From Streptomyces halstedii (GTDB lineage: Bacteria; Actinomycetota; Actinomycetes; Streptomycetales; Streptomycetaceae): a stretch of DNA of 64,000 nucleotides. The DNA is taken from the NCBI GenBank assembly GCA_000720535.1, contig JOAZ01000020.1:209681-273680 (forward strand), given 5' to 3'. Below the pieces are notes generated by a model that saw only the letters and a program-made list of their open reading frames with translations, was not told the origin of the DNA and searched no databases. Of the stretch, positions 26,600 to 34,946 are shown in pieces (within the stretch, counting starts at the first letter, position 1; each line of letters starts with the position of its first letter). Position numbers and translations under genes: made by a program.

Positions 26600-28444
26600 G
26601 TGATGTTGCACTTCGCTCTGCTGGGACCGATGGAGATCCGCGTGGACGGGGAGGTCCGCACCCCGAGCCCGCCCATGGCCCGCCGGGTCCTCGCGGTGCT
26701 GCTGACCCATGCGTACCGTGTGGTGCCCACGGAACTGCTGATCGACGAGCTGTGGGGCGAGCATCCCCCCAAGCGGGCGCGCAAGACCGTCCAGACGTAC
26801 ATCTGCCACTTACGCAAGGCCCTCGGCGGTGACGGGGGTTCCGGACCGGGGGGAGGTGATCCCGTGGAGACCCATCCGTACGGCTACCGGCTGCGGCTCC
26901 AGGGATGCCAGTCGGACGTGTGGCTGTTCCAGGAGCGGGTGCGCGCGGGGCGCGAGGCGCTGGCCCGGGGCGAGGCGAGCGAGGGCGTCGCGACGCTGCG
27001 GAGCGGGCTGGAGCTGTGGCGGGGCGCGGCCCTGGAGGGCGTGGAGACGGGCACGGTCCTGGGGGCGCGGGCCACCCGGCTCGAAGAGCTCAGGATGCGG
27101 GCGCTGGAGCAGCGCGTCGCGGGCGAACTCGCCCTGGGCCGACACCACTCACTGCTGGAGGAGATCCGGGATCTGGCGTCCCAGCATCCGCTGAACGAGG
27201 AGTTCTGCGCCCAGCTGATGACGGCGGCGAGTGCCTGCGGGCAGCGCGGTGAGGCGCTCGGCGCCTACGCCCGGATGCGCCGGGCCATGGCCGAGCAGCT
27301 GGGGCTGGAGCCCTCCGAACGGCTGCGGGAGCTGCAACGCGACATCCTGACGGGCCAGGGCGAGTCCCCGTCCGCGCGTACGGCGGCCCGGGGTCCGGGC
27401 CGGAGCGGGGAACCGGGCGCTCCCTTCCATCTGCCCGCGGCCATCGGCGACTTCGTGGGACGGCTGGACGAACTGGACCGGATCGAGCGGGCGGTGAGCG
27501 GCGACGGCCGCGCCTCGGAGGTACGGGTGGTGACGGTGACCGGCAGCCCGGGGGTGGGGAAAACGGAGGCGGCGCTCCAGGTGGCGCACCGCCTGCGGGG
27601 CCGTTTTCCCGACGGGCAGCTCAGGGGGCTGCTGTGCCGGAAGGACCGGACGCCGCGCGATCCGGGCGAGGTCCTGGGCGAGTTGCTCGCCGCCGTGGGG
27701 TACGACCGCGCGGTCCTGCCGGAGCGGGTGGACGACCTCGCCCGGATGTTCCGCGGGTGGGCGGCCGGCCGGCGTTTCCTGCTCGTGCTGGACGACGCGG
27801 TGAGCCGGGACCAGGTCGTGCCGTTGCTGCCCGCCGGGACGGACAACACGGTGATCGTCACGTCCCGCTGCCGGCTGTCGGGGCTTCCCGGCTCGGTGAC
27901 GGATGTCGAACTGGGGCCGCTGCCCGAGGCCGTGAGCAGGCAGTTGCTGACCCAGGTGATCGGCCCCACCCGGGCGCGGCGGGAACCCGCCGCGGTGTCG
28001 GCCGTCGTGGCCAAGTGCGAGGGCATGCCCGCCGCCGTCCGGGCGGTGGGCGGCCGGATCGCCACCTGGCCGCACCGCAGCCTGGCGGACTTCGCGGCGC
28101 GTCTGGAGGACGACGGGCAGCGCCTGGAGGAGCTGAGCAGTCCGCACCTGGACATGCGGCGCTACCTCGTCGAGTCCGCCGACCGGCTGCCGCGCAGTGC
28201 GAGGGACGTGCTGGCCGCGCTGGGCCGGGCGGCGACGGCCGAGGTCACGGTCGCGGACCTCGCGCTGGGCCTGTGCCGCTCCACGTCGTCCATCGAACGT
28301 TCGGTGGAGCTGCTGGCGGCCTTCCACGTGGTCAGGCCGGTCGTCCGCGACGGCGGTTACGTCCTGCGGCTCGCGCCGCTGATCCGGCTCGCCTTCGCGG
28401 GCGGAGGCCACACCACCCCGGCTCCCGAACTCGCGGCGCGGTGA
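26600..28444 (+). CDS. SARP-family pathway activator with NB-ARC domain; contains a TTA codon
   Basis: A 614-residue Streptomyces antibiotic regulatory protein of the AfsR-like medium class. Residues about 1-95 form an OmpR-type winged helix (FALLGPMEIRVDGE, ELLIDELWGEHPPKRARKTVQTYI) and about 100-250 the bacterial transcriptional activation domain ending GLEPSERLRELQRDIL. After a linker comes a P-loop ATPase (TGSPGVGKTEAAL, LLVLDDAV, VIVTSRCR). Codon 71 is TTA (26810-26812), inside the conserved YI-HLRKAL helix, so translation needs the bldA tRNA. Start GTG 26600 or ATG 26603; the two cannot be separated. Likely activates the operons preceded by TGACGG arrays. It lies at the right end of the biosynthetic cluster, converging with an LLM gene. 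Confidence 0.92.
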   Translation: MMLHFALLGPMEIRVDGEVRTPSPPMARRVLAVLLTHAYRVVPTELLIDELWGEHPPKRARKTVQTYICHLRKALGGDGGSGPGGGDPVETHPYGYRLRLQGCQSDVWLFQERVRAGREALARGEASEGVATLRSGLELWRGAALEGVETGTVLGARATRLEELRMRALEQRVAGELALGRHHSLLEEIRDLASQHPLNEEFCAQLMTAASACGQRGEALGAYARMRRAMAEQLGLEPSERLRELQRDILTGQGESPSARTAARGPGRSGEPGAPFHLPAAIGDFVGRLDELDRIERAVSGDGRASEVRVVTVTGSPGVGKTEAALQVAHRLRGRFPDGQLRGLLCRKDRTPRDPGEVLGELLAAVGYDRAVLPERVDDLARMFRGWAAGRRFLLVLDDAVSRDQVVPLLPAGTDNTVIVTSRCRLSGLPGSVTDVELGPLPEAVSRQLLTQVIGPTRARREPAAVSAVVAKCEGMPAAVRAVGGRIATWPHRSLADFAARLEDDGQRLEELSSPHLDMRRYLVESADRLPRSARDVLAALGRAATAEVTVADLALGLCRSTSSIERSVELLAAFHVVRPVVRDGGYVLRLAPLIRLAFAGGGHTTPAPELAAR

Positions 28445-28573
28445 GGCGGGGTGTCATGGGCGGGTGCGGTGCCGTGAGGGCGTCGCCCCGGACAACGCCT
28501 GGCGGAGGCGGCGGAGGCGGCGGAAGCGGCCGGGGCCGTCGCCTCCCGCCCCAACCCCCGCCCCCACTACGCT

Positions 28574-29470
28574 CTACCGGGCCTTGTCGAGCAGGCTCCG
28601 GACCAGTTCGAGCGCGTGGTCGACGTCGTGCGCGATGTTCATCAGCTCCACGAAGCAGTGATCGACGTCGGTCTCCCGCCCGGCGCCCGAGATCGCTTCG
28701 AGGATCTCGTCAAGAGGGGTGTCCGGAGCGGGGTTCACCCGAAGGATGACGCCGACCTCGGACGGATCCCGGCCGGCCTCGGCGGCCAGCCGCCGGATCT
28801 CCGCCAGGGGGACGTTGACGGACTCCGGGGCGAAGGGGCCGGAGCCCGGCTTGGCGACGGGGAGCCAGCCGTCTGCTCTGCGGGCGACGCGGCGCATCGC
28901 GGCCGGGGCGAAGCCGGCCAGGTAGACGGGGGGACGCGGTCGGCGGGCGGGTTTGAGGCCCACATGGGTGGCCGGGATCCGCGTGTACTTGCCCTCGAAC
29001 TCCACCGGATCGGTGGTCCACCACGCCTCCAGCGCGTCCAGGGCCTCGTCCAGCCGAGCGCCGCGCTCCTTCATCGGCACGCCGACGGCCTCGTACTCCT
29101 CGGGGGACCAGCCCGTGCCGAAGCCGGGCAGCAGACGCCCTCCGCTGATCAGGTCGATGGTCGTCAGCGAGCGGGCGAGCAGGGCGGGCGCGTACCAGGG
29201 CGCCTGAAGGACGTTGGATCCGATCTCGGCCCGTTCCGTGGCGGCGGCGGCCACGGTCATCATGGCGAACGGGTCGAGGACGGTCCGGAAGGCGTCCGGG
29301 ATCGTGTCCCCGCCTCCGTATCCCACGGTGGGCTCGACGGGGGCCAGGAGCCGGTCGCCGACCCAGAGGCTGTCCGCCCCCAGCGCCTCGGCCTCCTTGG
29401 CGAAGCGGCCGGCCTCGTCGGCCTGGCGGGCCAACGAGCCCATCTGCGGGATGGTGAATCCGATACGCAT
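28574..29470 (-). CDS. LLM-class (F420/flavin-dependent) oxidoreductase
   Basis: A 298-residue luciferase-like monooxygenase fold protein. It starts MRIGFTIPQMG and shows LGADSLWVGDRLL, RAEIGSNVLQAPWYAPALLARSL, GRLLPGFGTGWSPEEYEAVGVP and RRPRPPVYLAGF, typical of the F420-dependent LLM families abundant in actinobacteria. ATG 29468-29470 was chosen at the family start; the long upstream extension is non-coding. It is convergent with the SARP gene and probably outside the biosynthetic cluster. Cofactor preference (F420 or FMN) and substrate are not determined by the sequence. Confidence 0.85.
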   Translation of the reverse strand: MRIGFTIPQMGSLARQADEAGRFAKEAEALGADSLWVGDRLLAPVEPTVGYGGGDTIPDAFRTVLDPFAMMTVAAAATERAEIGSNVLQAPWYAPALLARSLTTIDLISGGRLLPGFGTGWSPEEYEAVGVPMKERGARLDEALDALEAWWTTDPVEFEGKYTRIPATHVGLKPARRPRPPVYLAGFAPAAMRRVARRADGWLPVAKPGSGPFAPESVNVPLAEIRRLAAEAGRDPSEVGVILRVNPAPDTPLDEILEAISGAGRETDVDHCFVELMNIAHDVDHALELVRSLLDKAR

Positions 29471-29577
29471 GCTGCCTCCGGGGAACGGTCGGTCGAAGAA
29501 GGACGGGGGACGGGGTCCTGGGCGACCGCACCGCCGAGATCGCCCAGGGGACGTGAAAGCTGGTCCTTGCACCGGTG

Positions 29578-30099
29578 TCAGACCCGCTCGAACGGCTCCG
29601 CGTACGCGAAGGTGCCCCGCAGCGCCGGGTCGTGGGCGGTCAGGGTGCGGACCTGGAAGTACGCGCCCCACGCGGGGTCCGGTGCGGCGATGCCGTGGTC
29701 CGTGCCGGCGCGGAACCCGAAGCGGCCGTAGTACGCGGGGCTGCCGAGCAGTGCGACGAGGGGCTCGCCCAGGGCGTCCGCCGCCCCGAGCACCGTGTGG
29801 ACGAGGGCGAGGCCGACGCCCCGGCGCTGGTGGCCGGGGTGCACGCCGAGCGGGCCGAGGCCCACGGCCGGGACCGTGCCGGCACGGCCCCGGGTGCAGA
29901 CCACGTGGCCTACCACCTCGCCCTTGTCGCCGAGTGCCACGAGCGACAGTTCCGGCAGCCAGCCGTCGCAGGTACGCAGTTCGTCGAGGAGGGTCACCTC
30001 CACCGGAACCGGAGTCTCCGGCGTGGCGAACGCCGCCGCGGTGACGGCGCGTACGGCGGGGACATCGGCGGGCGTTTCGCGGCGGATCAGCATCGGCAC
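29578..30099 (-). CDS. GNAT-family N-acetyltransferase
   Basis: A 173-residue acetyltransferase. The acetyl-CoA-binding motif LGPLGVHPGHQRRGVGLALV is intact and is followed by LLGSPAYYGRFGFRAG, characteristic of the YhbS-like subgroup. The acceptor is unknown. The GTG at 30099 and the ATG at 30093 are both possible starts. It is monocistronic and divergent from the small secreted protein gene. Confidence 0.85.
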   Translation of the reverse strand: MPMLIRRETPADVPAVRAVTAAAFATPETPVPVEVTLLDELRTCDGWLPELSLVALGDKGEVVGHVVCTRGRAGTVPAVGLGPLGVHPGHQRRGVGLALVHTVLGAADALGEPLVALLGSPAYYGRFGFRAGTDHGIAAPDPAWGAYFQVRTLTAHDPALRGTFAYAEPFERV

Positions 30100-30419
30100 A
30101 GTCTGCGCCCCGGGCCCCGGCGCCGCAAAGGGTTTGCCCGTGTTCCGGACGGTCTTGGGAGCGGGCGGCCCCGTCGTTGCCCCCTACTCCCCGACGAGGC
30201 CGGTGTCTTGGCGCCGGCCGCCGGACCGGAACCGGGCATCGGCGCCGGCCGCACCGGCGCACCACCCGGCGGGACGGGCCGTGCCGCGCCGACCCGCGGG
30301 GCGGATTGCACCCGATCAGGTTGGTTGTTCCGCGTGTCCGCGCGTGCTCCCCGCAATCGCCCCGTCAGCGTGGATGGTTGGGACGACACATCAAGCACGC
30401 GTTCCTGAGGGGAAGCACT
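30100..30419. other. Divergent intergenic region, promoters only
   Basis: This 320-bp gap separates the acetyltransferase and small secreted protein genes. It contains repeated ggcgccggccgc patches (30210-30250) and presumably two promoters. No gene, RNA or clear operator was seen. Confidence 0.5.
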
Positions 30420-30671
30420 ATGGTTCGTCGTATCGCGATCACTCTGGCCACCGTCGCCGCCGCCGGTTTCGTCGCCGCCGCACCGGCCGCCGCCGGCGAC
30501 TGGGAGGGCGGCCAGCTGGGCGCCGCCTACCAGTCGGTCGAGGGGTCCCGCCAGGCCGGAGAGTTCGTCAACGTGGGCGGCCCGTACGGGATCACGTTCG
30601 CCAAGGAGAACAAGGCGCACTTCGAGTCCGTGGACGCCTACCTCTGGGCCGAGTACGCGCGCGGCCACTGA
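30420..30671 (+). CDS. Small secreted protein (83 aa), unknown function
   Basis: An 83-residue protein with a clear signal peptide (MVRRIAITLATVAAAGFVAAAPAAA, cleavage near residue 26), leaving a mature domain of about 57 residues that is acidic and aromatic (DWEGGQLG, FVNVGGPYGITFAKENKAHFESVDAYLWAEYARGH). No cysteines. It resembles the small exported proteins widespread in Streptomyces whose roles are unknown. ATG 30420 follows gagggga. A strong terminator follows 11 bases after the stop, so it is an independent, probably well-expressed unit. Confidence 0.75.
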   Translation: MVRRIAITLATVAAAGFVAAAPAAAGDWEGGQLGAAYQSVEGSRQAGEFVNVGGPYGITFAKENKAHFESVDAYLWAEYARGH

Positions 30672-30682
30672 GCGCTGACGTA

Positions 30683-30724
30683 GCGGCGAGACCCCGGACC
30701 CGCGAGGGACCGGGGTCTCGCCGC
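30683..30724. terminator. Strong 15-bp hairpin terminator
   Basis: Perfect arms gcggcgagaccccgg (30683-30697) and ccggggtctcgccgc (30710-30724) with a 12-base loop, just after the small secreted protein gene. Confidence 0.9.
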
Positions 30725-30841
30725 GTCCCCCGCAGGCCACGGCACGGCTCAACACCGCACTCGCGCCGGGTCTCGCACTCCTGCGCACCCGTGAGCCCTC
30801 GTGCGATGCTCGGCCCGAGCGCCGGTGTGCGGGGCGCGGGG

Positions 30842-32029
30842 CTAGTTCTCCTCCACGGCGAGCGTGTTCTCCGCGAGGACGCGGTCCGCGAGGGCGAAAG
30901 CCGCGTTGGCGGCCGGGACTCCGCAGTAGACGGCGGATTGGAGCAGCACTTCCTGCACGTCGGCGGGCGTCAGGTCGCCGCTGCGCAGGGCGGCGCGCAG
31001 GTGCATCTCCAGCTCGGCGTGGTGCCCCAGGGCGATCATCGCGGTGATGGTGAGGCAGCGGCGGGTCCGGTGGTCGAGGCCGGGCCTGCTCCACACCTCG
31101 CCCCACGCGTAGCGGGTGATGAAGTCCTGGAAAACCGAGGTGAACGGGGTGGTGTGGGCGACGGCCCGGTCCACGTGCTCGGCGCCGAGGACCTGGCGGC
31201 GCACCGCCGTTCCCGCCGCGTGCCGGGTGCCGTCGTCCGCCGCGGGCTCCACGGCGGCAGCGAAGTGCCCCAGCAGGGCGGACAGCACGGGGCCGGGCCG
31301 CTCGACGCCCGCCAGGTGTGCCGCGCCCGGTACCTCGACCAGTCCGGCGCCGGTGATCCCGTCGGTGAGCTCCCGGGCGTGGGCCACGGGGGTCGCGGGG
31401 TCCTCCCGGCCGGCCACCACCAGGGTGGGCGCCGTGATCCGGGCCAGGTCGCCGCGCATGTCGTACGAGGCGATGGCGTCGCACAGGGTGGCGTACGCGC
31501 CCGGGTCGGCGGCCCTCAGGTCGTCGACGAGGGCCACCGCGGCCCGATCCCCCGCGAACCCGGGGGTGAACCAGCGGCCCGCCGACGCGTCCGCGACCTG
31601 CCCGGTGCCGGCCGAGCGCACGTGCGCGGCCCGGTCCCGCCAGTTCCGCGGATCGCCGAAGTGCGCGGAGGAGCACACGAGCGCCAGTGCGGTCACCCGC
31701 TCCGGGTGGTGGACGGCGAGCCAGGTGCCGACCGCGCCTCCGAGGGAGACGCCGGCGTACGCGAACCGGTCGACGCCGAGAGCGTCGGCCAGCCGCAGCA
31801 CCTCGCGGCCCAGGTCGGAGACCTGGCCGTCCTCGGGCAGCATCGAGGCGGGGCAGCGGCCGTGGCCGGGCAGGTCCCAGCGGATCACGCGGTGGGCGCG
31901 GGCCAGCCCGGCGACCTGCGGGGCCCAGACGGCGAGCGACGTGCCGAGGGACGGGCCGAGCAGCAGCGGCGGGGCGGAAGCCGGACCGTCCACCTGATGG
32001 TGCAGCAGGCCCGTGGTGCGGGTGGTCAT
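30842..32029 (-). CDS. pcaL: PcaL: fused 3-oxoadipate enol-lactonase and 4-carboxymuconolactone decarboxylase
   Basis: A 395-residue bifunctional enzyme of the protocatechuate branch. Residues about 1-255 are an alpha/beta-hydrolase lactonase with nucleophile motif GVSLGG and a late His in GAAHLAGVE. Residues about 270-390 are the AhpD-like decarboxylase (WSRPGLDHRTRRCLTITAMIALGHHAELEMHLRAA, SAVYCGVPAANAAF). The fusion is the usual actinobacterial form. It decarboxylates 4-carboxymuconolactone and then hydrolyses the enol-lactone to 3-oxoadipate. Last gene of the leftward pca operon, 125 bp after pcaB. Confidence 0.93.
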   Translation of the reverse strand: MTTRTTGLLHHQVDGPASAPPLLLGPSLGTSLAVWAPQVAGLARAHRVIRWDLPGHGRCPASMLPEDGQVSDLGREVLRLADALGVDRFAYAGVSLGGAVGTWLAVHHPERVTALALVCSSAHFGDPRNWRDRAAHVRSAGTGQVADASAGRWFTPGFAGDRAAVALVDDLRAADPGAYATLCDAIASYDMRGDLARITAPTLVVAGREDPATPVAHARELTDGITGAGLVEVPGAAHLAGVERPGPVLSALLGHFAAAVEPAADDGTRHAAGTAVRRQVLGAEHVDRAVAHTTPFTSVFQDFITRYAWGEVWSRPGLDHRTRRCLTITAMIALGHHAELEMHLRAALRSGDLTPADVQEVLLQSAVYCGVPAANAAFALADRVLAENTLAVEEN

Positions 32030-32154
32030 GGGGCTCCTTGCGTGACGACCTGGTCGAGGCCGGTGGTGGAGGTGTGCGCGGGGCGCGTGATGTCCGGAGC
32101 CGGCGGCGCCCCGGCGTGTGGGCGGGCGCCCCTGCGTGTGGGGCGGGCGGCGGC

Positions 32155-33579
32155 TCAGGCGGGTGGCGGGCCGCCCGGCCGCCGGTCCAGGGCCCGGTCG
32201 ACGAGTGGGCCCGCCGAGCCCGGATATCCGGTGGGGTCGATGAGGGCGCGCAGCCGTTCCCCGGGCAGCAGGCCCGTGAGCACCGGCTCCGCGAGCACGG
32301 GCTCCGCGAGCAACGAGGCGTACAGCCCGGTTCCTTCGCGCACCGCGCGTTCGCCGGCGCGTGTCACGGCTTCGCGTGCCTCGGCGTGGCCCACCAGCGG
32401 CGCGTAGGCGGAGGCCAGCCGTTCGGTGGTGATCAGCCCGTGGGTGGCGTCGAGGTTGTCCCGCATCCGTCCCGGATGGACCCGGAGCCCCTCCGCCAGG
32501 TCGGCCGCGGTGGCGGCGGCGCCGCCGACGGCGCGGAGCGCGTCCCGCAGCGTCTGCCACTCCGCGTGCCAGGCACCGGCGGGGCGTTCGTCCTCGGCGA
32601 CGAGTGAGCCGTAGAGGATCCCGGCCAGCGCCGGCACCCGGCGGGCGGCGCCGGCGATCAGGGTGGCGCGGGCGGGATTGGCTTTGTGCGGCATGGCCGA
32701 CGACTCGCCGCCGCCGCCTTCGGAGACCTCTCCGATCTCCGTCCGTGAGAGCACCAGTACGTCGGCGGCGAGCTTGCCGAGCGCCCCCGCCGCGAACGCC
32801 AGGGCGCCGCCCAGGTCGGCGACCGGGGTGCGGAGCACGTGCCAGGGCAGGGCGGGTTCGGCGAGCCCCACCCCGGCGGCGTAGGCGGCCAGCAGCCGTA
32901 CTCCGGGATCCGGGCCGTCCTCGGCCGGGGCGGGGCCGTCCGCCGCTTCGGCGAACGCGGCCAAGGTGCCTGCGGCACCGCCCAGTTGGGCCGGGAGCGC
33001 GGACCGTGCGGCGGCGACCCGGTCGTGGGCGTCGAGCACGAGGGCCCGCCAGCCCGCCGCCTTCAGCCCGAAGGTCGTCGGCACCGCGTGCTGGGTCAGC
33101 GTGCGGCCCGGCATGGCGGTGTCCCGGTGCTCGGCGGCCAGCCGGCCGAGGGCGACGCCGACCCGGACGAGGTCGTCGAGGACCGGTTCCAGGGCGCGGG
33201 AGGCCACCAGCATCGTGGCGGTGTCCAGGACGTCCTGGCTGGTCGCCCCCCGGTGCACGTACGCCGCCGCCTCCGGGTCCCTCTCCCGTACGGCCGCCCT
33301 GAGGTCGGTCACCAGCGGGATGACCGGATTGCCGCCGGAGCGGGACCGCAGCGCGAGGTCGCGGGCGTCGAAGCGGCCCGGCGGACCGGCGGCGGCCGCC
33401 ACCGCGTCCGCCGCGCTGCCGGGGGCGAGCCCCAGCGTCGCCTGGGCACGGGTCAGCGCCACCTCGGCGTCCAGCATCGCCCGGAGGTAGGCCGCGTCGC
33501 CCGTCAGCTCCTCCACGGCCGAACCCGCCTGGACCGGGGAGAGCAGACCGACGTCCGCGGCGGATTCAGCCGAAGTCAA
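32155..33579 (-). CDS. pcaB: 3-carboxy-cis,cis-muconate cycloisomerase
   Basis: A 474-residue ASL/fumarase-superfamily cycloisomerase with HRGATSQDVLDT and the signature GESSAMPHKANP. It converts 3-carboxymuconate to 4-carboxymuconolactone. No ATG is available near the homology start; TTG 33579, overlapping the pcaG 3' end by 14 bases with gaggag upstream, is the best candidate. Its closeness to the creD-like lyase at 17841 makes it a useful comparison. Position between pcaG and pcaL fixes the role. Confidence 0.9.
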   Translation of the reverse strand: MTSAESAADVGLLSPVQAGSAVEELTGDAAYLRAMLDAEVALTRAQATLGLAPGSAADAVAAAAGPPGRFDARDLALRSRSGGNPVIPLVTDLRAAVRERDPEAAAYVHRGATSQDVLDTATMLVASRALEPVLDDLVRVGVALGRLAAEHRDTAMPGRTLTQHAVPTTFGLKAAGWRALVLDAHDRVAAARSALPAQLGGAAGTLAAFAEAADGPAPAEDGPDPGVRLLAAYAAGVGLAEPALPWHVLRTPVADLGGALAFAAGALGKLAADVLVLSRTEIGEVSEGGGGESSAMPHKANPARATLIAGAARRVPALAGILYGSLVAEDERPAGAWHAEWQTLRDALRAVGGAAATAADLAEGLRVHPGRMRDNLDATHGLITTERLASAYAPLVGHAEAREAVTRAGERAVREGTGLYASLLAEPVLAEPVLTGLLPGERLRALIDPTGYPGSAGPLVDRALDRRPGGPPPA

Positions 33580-34168
33580 GGAACACCGTCTCCTCGTGTG
33601 GCGCGTCGCCCTGCAGACGGATGTCGAAGCGGTGCACACCGGCCCGCTCGGGCGTCGTGACCAGCGTGGCACGGCGCTCGGCGGGGAGCGCGGCGAGCAG
33701 GGGGTCGGTCGTGAGGCCGCTCGCGTCGTGCAGGTAGGCCCGGGTGTACAGATGGTGCAGCAGCCCGCGGGCGAAGACGGCGAGCGACACGTACGGCACT
33801 CCGCCCGGCGGCAGGGTCCGTACGGCGAAGTGGCCGTCGGCGTCCGTGTCCACCCGGCCGAAGCCGGTGAAGACCAGCCCGTTGCGGCCGATGAACGCAC
33901 CGTCCACCGGGTCGCGGCGCATCGATCCCGGCGCGCCGTCGCGCGAACCGTCCGGAGCCGGCTGCCACACCTCTATGACGGCGTCCGGCACCGGTGTGCC
34001 GGCCCCGTCCAGGACGTACCCGTGCAGGGTGACGGTCTCCGGGTGCCCGGCCGGGGCGATGTCGCCGCCGCCCAGGAACGGCAGCGCGTAGCCGTAGAAG
34101 GGGCCGACCGTCTGGGACGGGGTGGGTGCCAGATCGGCGCGGGGTCCGGGAAGCGTGGGACGGGACAT
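33566..34168 (-). CDS. pcaG: Protocatechuate 3,4-dioxygenase alpha subunit
   Basis: A 200-residue intradiol dioxygenase alpha chain (PTPSQTVGPFYGYALPF near the N terminus, then the beta-sandwich with GRVDTDADGHFAVRTLPPG). As expected for alpha chains it lacks the full set of iron ligands. ATG 34168 is preferred over an in-frame Met at 34240 because homology begins at MSRPTLPGPR and because it overlaps the pcaH stop (ATGA). Confidence 0.93.
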   Translation of the reverse strand: MSRPTLPGPRADLAPTPSQTVGPFYGYALPFLGGGDIAPAGHPETVTLHGYVLDGAGTPVPDAVIEVWQPAPDGSRDGAPGSMRRDPVDGAFIGRNGLVFTGFGRVDTDADGHFAVRTLPPGGVPYVSLAVFARGLLHHLYTRAYLHDASGLTTDPLLAALPAERRATLVTTPERAGVHRFDIRLQGDAPHEETVFLDFG

Positions 34169-34938
34169 CAGCGGCCCTCCTCGATCCAGGTGGCGGACGG
34201 TCCGTCCAGGACGATGTCCCAGCGGTAGCCGAGCGACCACTCCGGGGTGGACAGGTCGTGGTCGTACGTGGCGACCAGGCGGTCGCGGGCGGCGTCGTCG
34301 GTGACCGACTGGAGGATCGGGTCGTACGCGAACAGCGGGTCGCCGGGGAAGTACATCTGGGTGATCAGGCGTTGCGCGAACGCGGAGCCGAACAGCGAGA
34401 AGTGGATGTGCGCGGGTCGCCAGGCGTTGGTGTGGTTGCGCCAGGGATAGGCGCCCGGCTTGACGGTGACGAAGGAGTACACACCCTGATCGTCCGTCAG
34501 GCAGCGGCCCACACCGGTGAAGTTGGGGTCGAGCGGCGCGGGGTGCTGGTCGCGCTGGTGGGCGTACCGGCCCGACGCGTTGGCCTGCCAGATCTCCACC
34601 AGCTGGCCGCGTACCGGCCGGCCCGAGCGGTCCAGGACCCGGCCGGTGACGGTGATCCGCTCGCCGAGCGGCTCGCCCGGGTGCTGACGCACCAGGTCGC
34701 TGTCCAGCTCGGTGACGTCGGTGACGCCGAAGACCGGACCGGTCAGCTCGACCGCCTCCGGATCCCCGGTGGGCAGCAAGGGCCGCTTCGGGTGGCGGAG
34801 CACGCTGCTGCGGTACGGGGCGTAGTCCCGGTCCGGGTGCGGGCGGACGGGGCCGCCGGCGGTGAGGTGCCCGGCATACCGCTGGTGCGCTTCGTGGATT
34901 TCGGCGGTGATGTCGCCCTGGGTGAGCGGGGTGGTCAT
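34168..34938 (-). CDS. pcaH: Protocatechuate 3,4-dioxygenase beta subunit
   Basis: A 256-residue catalytic chain. Iron ligands are visible as the Tyr in KPGAYPW and the two His in PAHIHFSLFG, with a further Tyr in GRYAHQRD. It opens protocatechuate between its hydroxyls to 3-carboxymuconate. Overlaps pcaG by four bases; starts nine bases after the pcaF stop. Confidence 0.95.
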   Translation of the reverse strand: MTTPLTQGDITAEIHEAHQRYAGHLTAGGPVRPHPDRDYAPYRSSVLRHPKRPLLPTGDPEAVELTGPVFGVTDVTELDSDLVRQHPGEPLGERITVTGRVLDRSGRPVRGQLVEIWQANASGRYAHQRDQHPAPLDPNFTGVGRCLTDDQGVYSFVTVKPGAYPWRNHTNAWRPAHIHFSLFGSAFAQRLITQMYFPGDPLFAYDPILQSVTDDAARDRLVATYDHDLSTPEWSLGYRWDIVLDGPSATWIEEGR

Positions 34939-34946
34939 GCGGGGTC

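Noticed and set aside
28445-28573. GGAGGC triplet-type repeats after the SARP gene as a terminator
   Set aside because: The repeats are direct (cggaggcgg), not inverted, and form no clear stem.
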